Shown piece by piece: positions 62,834 to 64,000 of a stretch of 64,000 bases of DNA; position 1 is the stretch's first letter; each line of letters opens with the position of its first letter. The position numbers were made by a program, and so were the translations under genes. Source of the stretch: Onthophagus taurus (taxonomy: Eukaryota > Arthropoda > Insecta > Coleoptera > Scarabaeidae); assembly GCF_036711975.1 (NCBI RefSeq), contig NC_091973.1, positions 806,001-870,000 of the forward strand. The letters are read 5' to 3'. Below the pieces are notes generated by a model that was given only the letters and a program-made list of their open reading frames with translations, did not search any database and was not told the DNA's origin.

Positions 62834-63727
62834 ATGTCGGCACCTCAACATCACTTTTTACCAGGTTTAAATCCTCAGCAAGGCGCAATGCGATCTCAAT
62901 TTGGTACCGGCCCGATGCAAGCGCAAATGGGGGCGCCAATGCAAACTCAAATGGGTGCTCAACTTGGGAATCAAATGCCTGTACCAATGCCAAATCAAAT
63001 GCCACCTCAAATGAATAATCCCATGATGACTCCGATGGGAAATCCATTAAACAGCCAAATGATGGCGCAAATGAATCAACAATATACAATGAATGGACCT
63101 AGTCAAATGCCACAACATCAAGGACCTAATCCAATGCAAATCCCTCCAAATTCAATGACGGGGATGGCTCATCATCCAATGCAACAAGCACAGCCTCCTG
63201 TGATGCAACAAACTAACGCTGTTCCTCCAACCCCCGCACAACCTCAACAACAACCAAATAAAGAGTTTAACACAGCTTCAATATGTAGATTTGGACAAGA
63301 AACAGTCCAAGATATTTATAGTAGAACCCAAGAAGTATTTCAAACCTTAAAAACAATTCAACCTCCAAATGGCACACCACAAGGTACAAATATAAGCAAC
63401 GATAAAAAAGCGAAGATACAAGAACAATTGAGGACCATAAGGGTACTATTTAAAAGATTAAGATTGATCTATGAAAAGTGTAATGATAATTGCCAATTGC
63501 AAGGGATGGAATATACGCATATTGAGAGTTTAATACCGTTTAAAGATGAAATTGATCCTAAGTATGATGAAAAGAAAAATTCGGAAGCTTATAGATTAAT
63601 TTGTGAAGAAAGTAAGGAAGTTATGGAACAGGTTGTGCAGAAAAATAAACAAATGAAAGAAGTTATCGATCATTTGAGAAGAATTATATATGAAATAAAT
63701 ACAATGTTAAACATGAGACGTTCTTAA
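62834..63727 (+). CDS. Mediator complex subunit 30
   Basis: This encodes MED30, a metazoan Mediator head-associated subunit that links activators to RNA polymerase II. It is a single-exon frame of 297 residues from ATG 62834 to TAA 63725-63727. The first 145 residues are a low-complexity tract rich in M, Q, P, G and N (QMGAPMQTQMGAQLGNQMPV). The conserved MED30 domain follows from about residue 149: ICRFGQETVQDIYSRTQEVF, the basic helix RTIRVLFKRLRLIYEKCNDN, and the C-terminal coiled region ending RRIIYEINTMLNMRRS. The low-complexity N-terminus is longer than in vertebrate MED30, as is common in insects. The lack of introns is notable beside its intron-rich neighbours but fits a small gene. 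Confidence 0.93.
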   Translation: MSAPQHHFLPGLNPQQGAMRSQFGTGPMQAQMGAPMQTQMGAQLGNQMPVPMPNQMPPQMNNPMMTPMGNPLNSQMMAQMNQQYTMNGPSQMPQHQGPNPMQIPPNSMTGMAHHPMQQAQPPVMQQTNAVPPTPAQPQQQPNKEFNTASICRFGQETVQDIYSRTQEVFQTLKTIQPPNGTPQGTNISNDKKAKIQEQLRTIRVLFKRLRLIYEKCNDNCQLQGMEYTHIESLIPFKDEIDPKYDEKKNSEAYRLICEESKEVMEQVVQKNKQMKEVIDHLRRIIYEINTMLNMRRS

Positions 63728-64000
63728 ATAATCCTCGTTTTTCACTTTAGATTAAAAGCTTGTTAATATTGTTTATTTTGCATGTATGTAGGTAATTAAT
63801 CTTTATAAAGTGTGTCTACAAATTGTCCTGGAAACGAATTTGTTTCACCAAATCTGCTTTACTCTAACTACATTAATACCAAGGCTGTGTAAATAGTTAT
63901 CTGTGTAACAAGGCTAATTAATAGAAGTATATTTTTAACATTTAAGGTAAATTGTTGGAGATAATTCGCGGCTGAGGTATAAATTTTTTTAGAACCGCAT

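Overview
This window is animal nuclear DNA, almost certainly from an insect. It is AT-rich, its genes are split by many short GT-AG introns, and seven conserved animal genes plus a natalisin-type neuropeptide gene can be read. A beetle is my best guess, but that is inference.

Layout. Positions 1-15.8 kb hold no convincing host gene. They hold AT-rich DNA, some CpG-richer promoter-like patches, a perfect 140-bp fold-back repeat (4359-4714), a TTAA-flanked MITE (11202-11335) and a broken mariner relative with a Stowaway-like terminus (11712-12214). Then come Sra-1/CYFIP (15858-21286, +) and the convergent srGAP (23394-29449, -), whose first coding exon I could not find. A 12.6-kb stretch follows, with a CpG-rich promoter-like patch (32.65-33.42 kb), a TA-flanked MITE (36439-36775) and a three-deep nest of transposons (38539-40810). 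The right part is compact: PIGN (42075-45837, +) converges on eEF1-delta (46107-47147, -). eEF1-delta diverges from cv-c/DLC (49075-54727, +), which converges on an ORP5/8-type lipid-transfer gene (56048-61429, -). That gene diverges from MED30 (62834-63727, +). A small neuropeptide gene (50329-50708, -) lies antisense in the first coding intron of cv-c.

How the genes relate. Sra-1 (WAVE complex), srGAP (F-BAR/RhoGAP/SH3) and cv-c (SAM/RhoGAP/START) all act on Rho/Rac and actin. PIGN and the ORP protein act in the ER on GPI anchors and on lipid exchange. eEF1-delta and MED30 are housekeeping factors. Nothing shows co-regulation beyond head-to-head spacing.

Exon coordinates were set by hand from splice signals and reading-frame continuity. 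For Sra-1, PIGN, eEF1-delta, cv-c and the ORP gene, the exon lengths add up to an intact frame. Comparisons with known families are from memory; no search was run.
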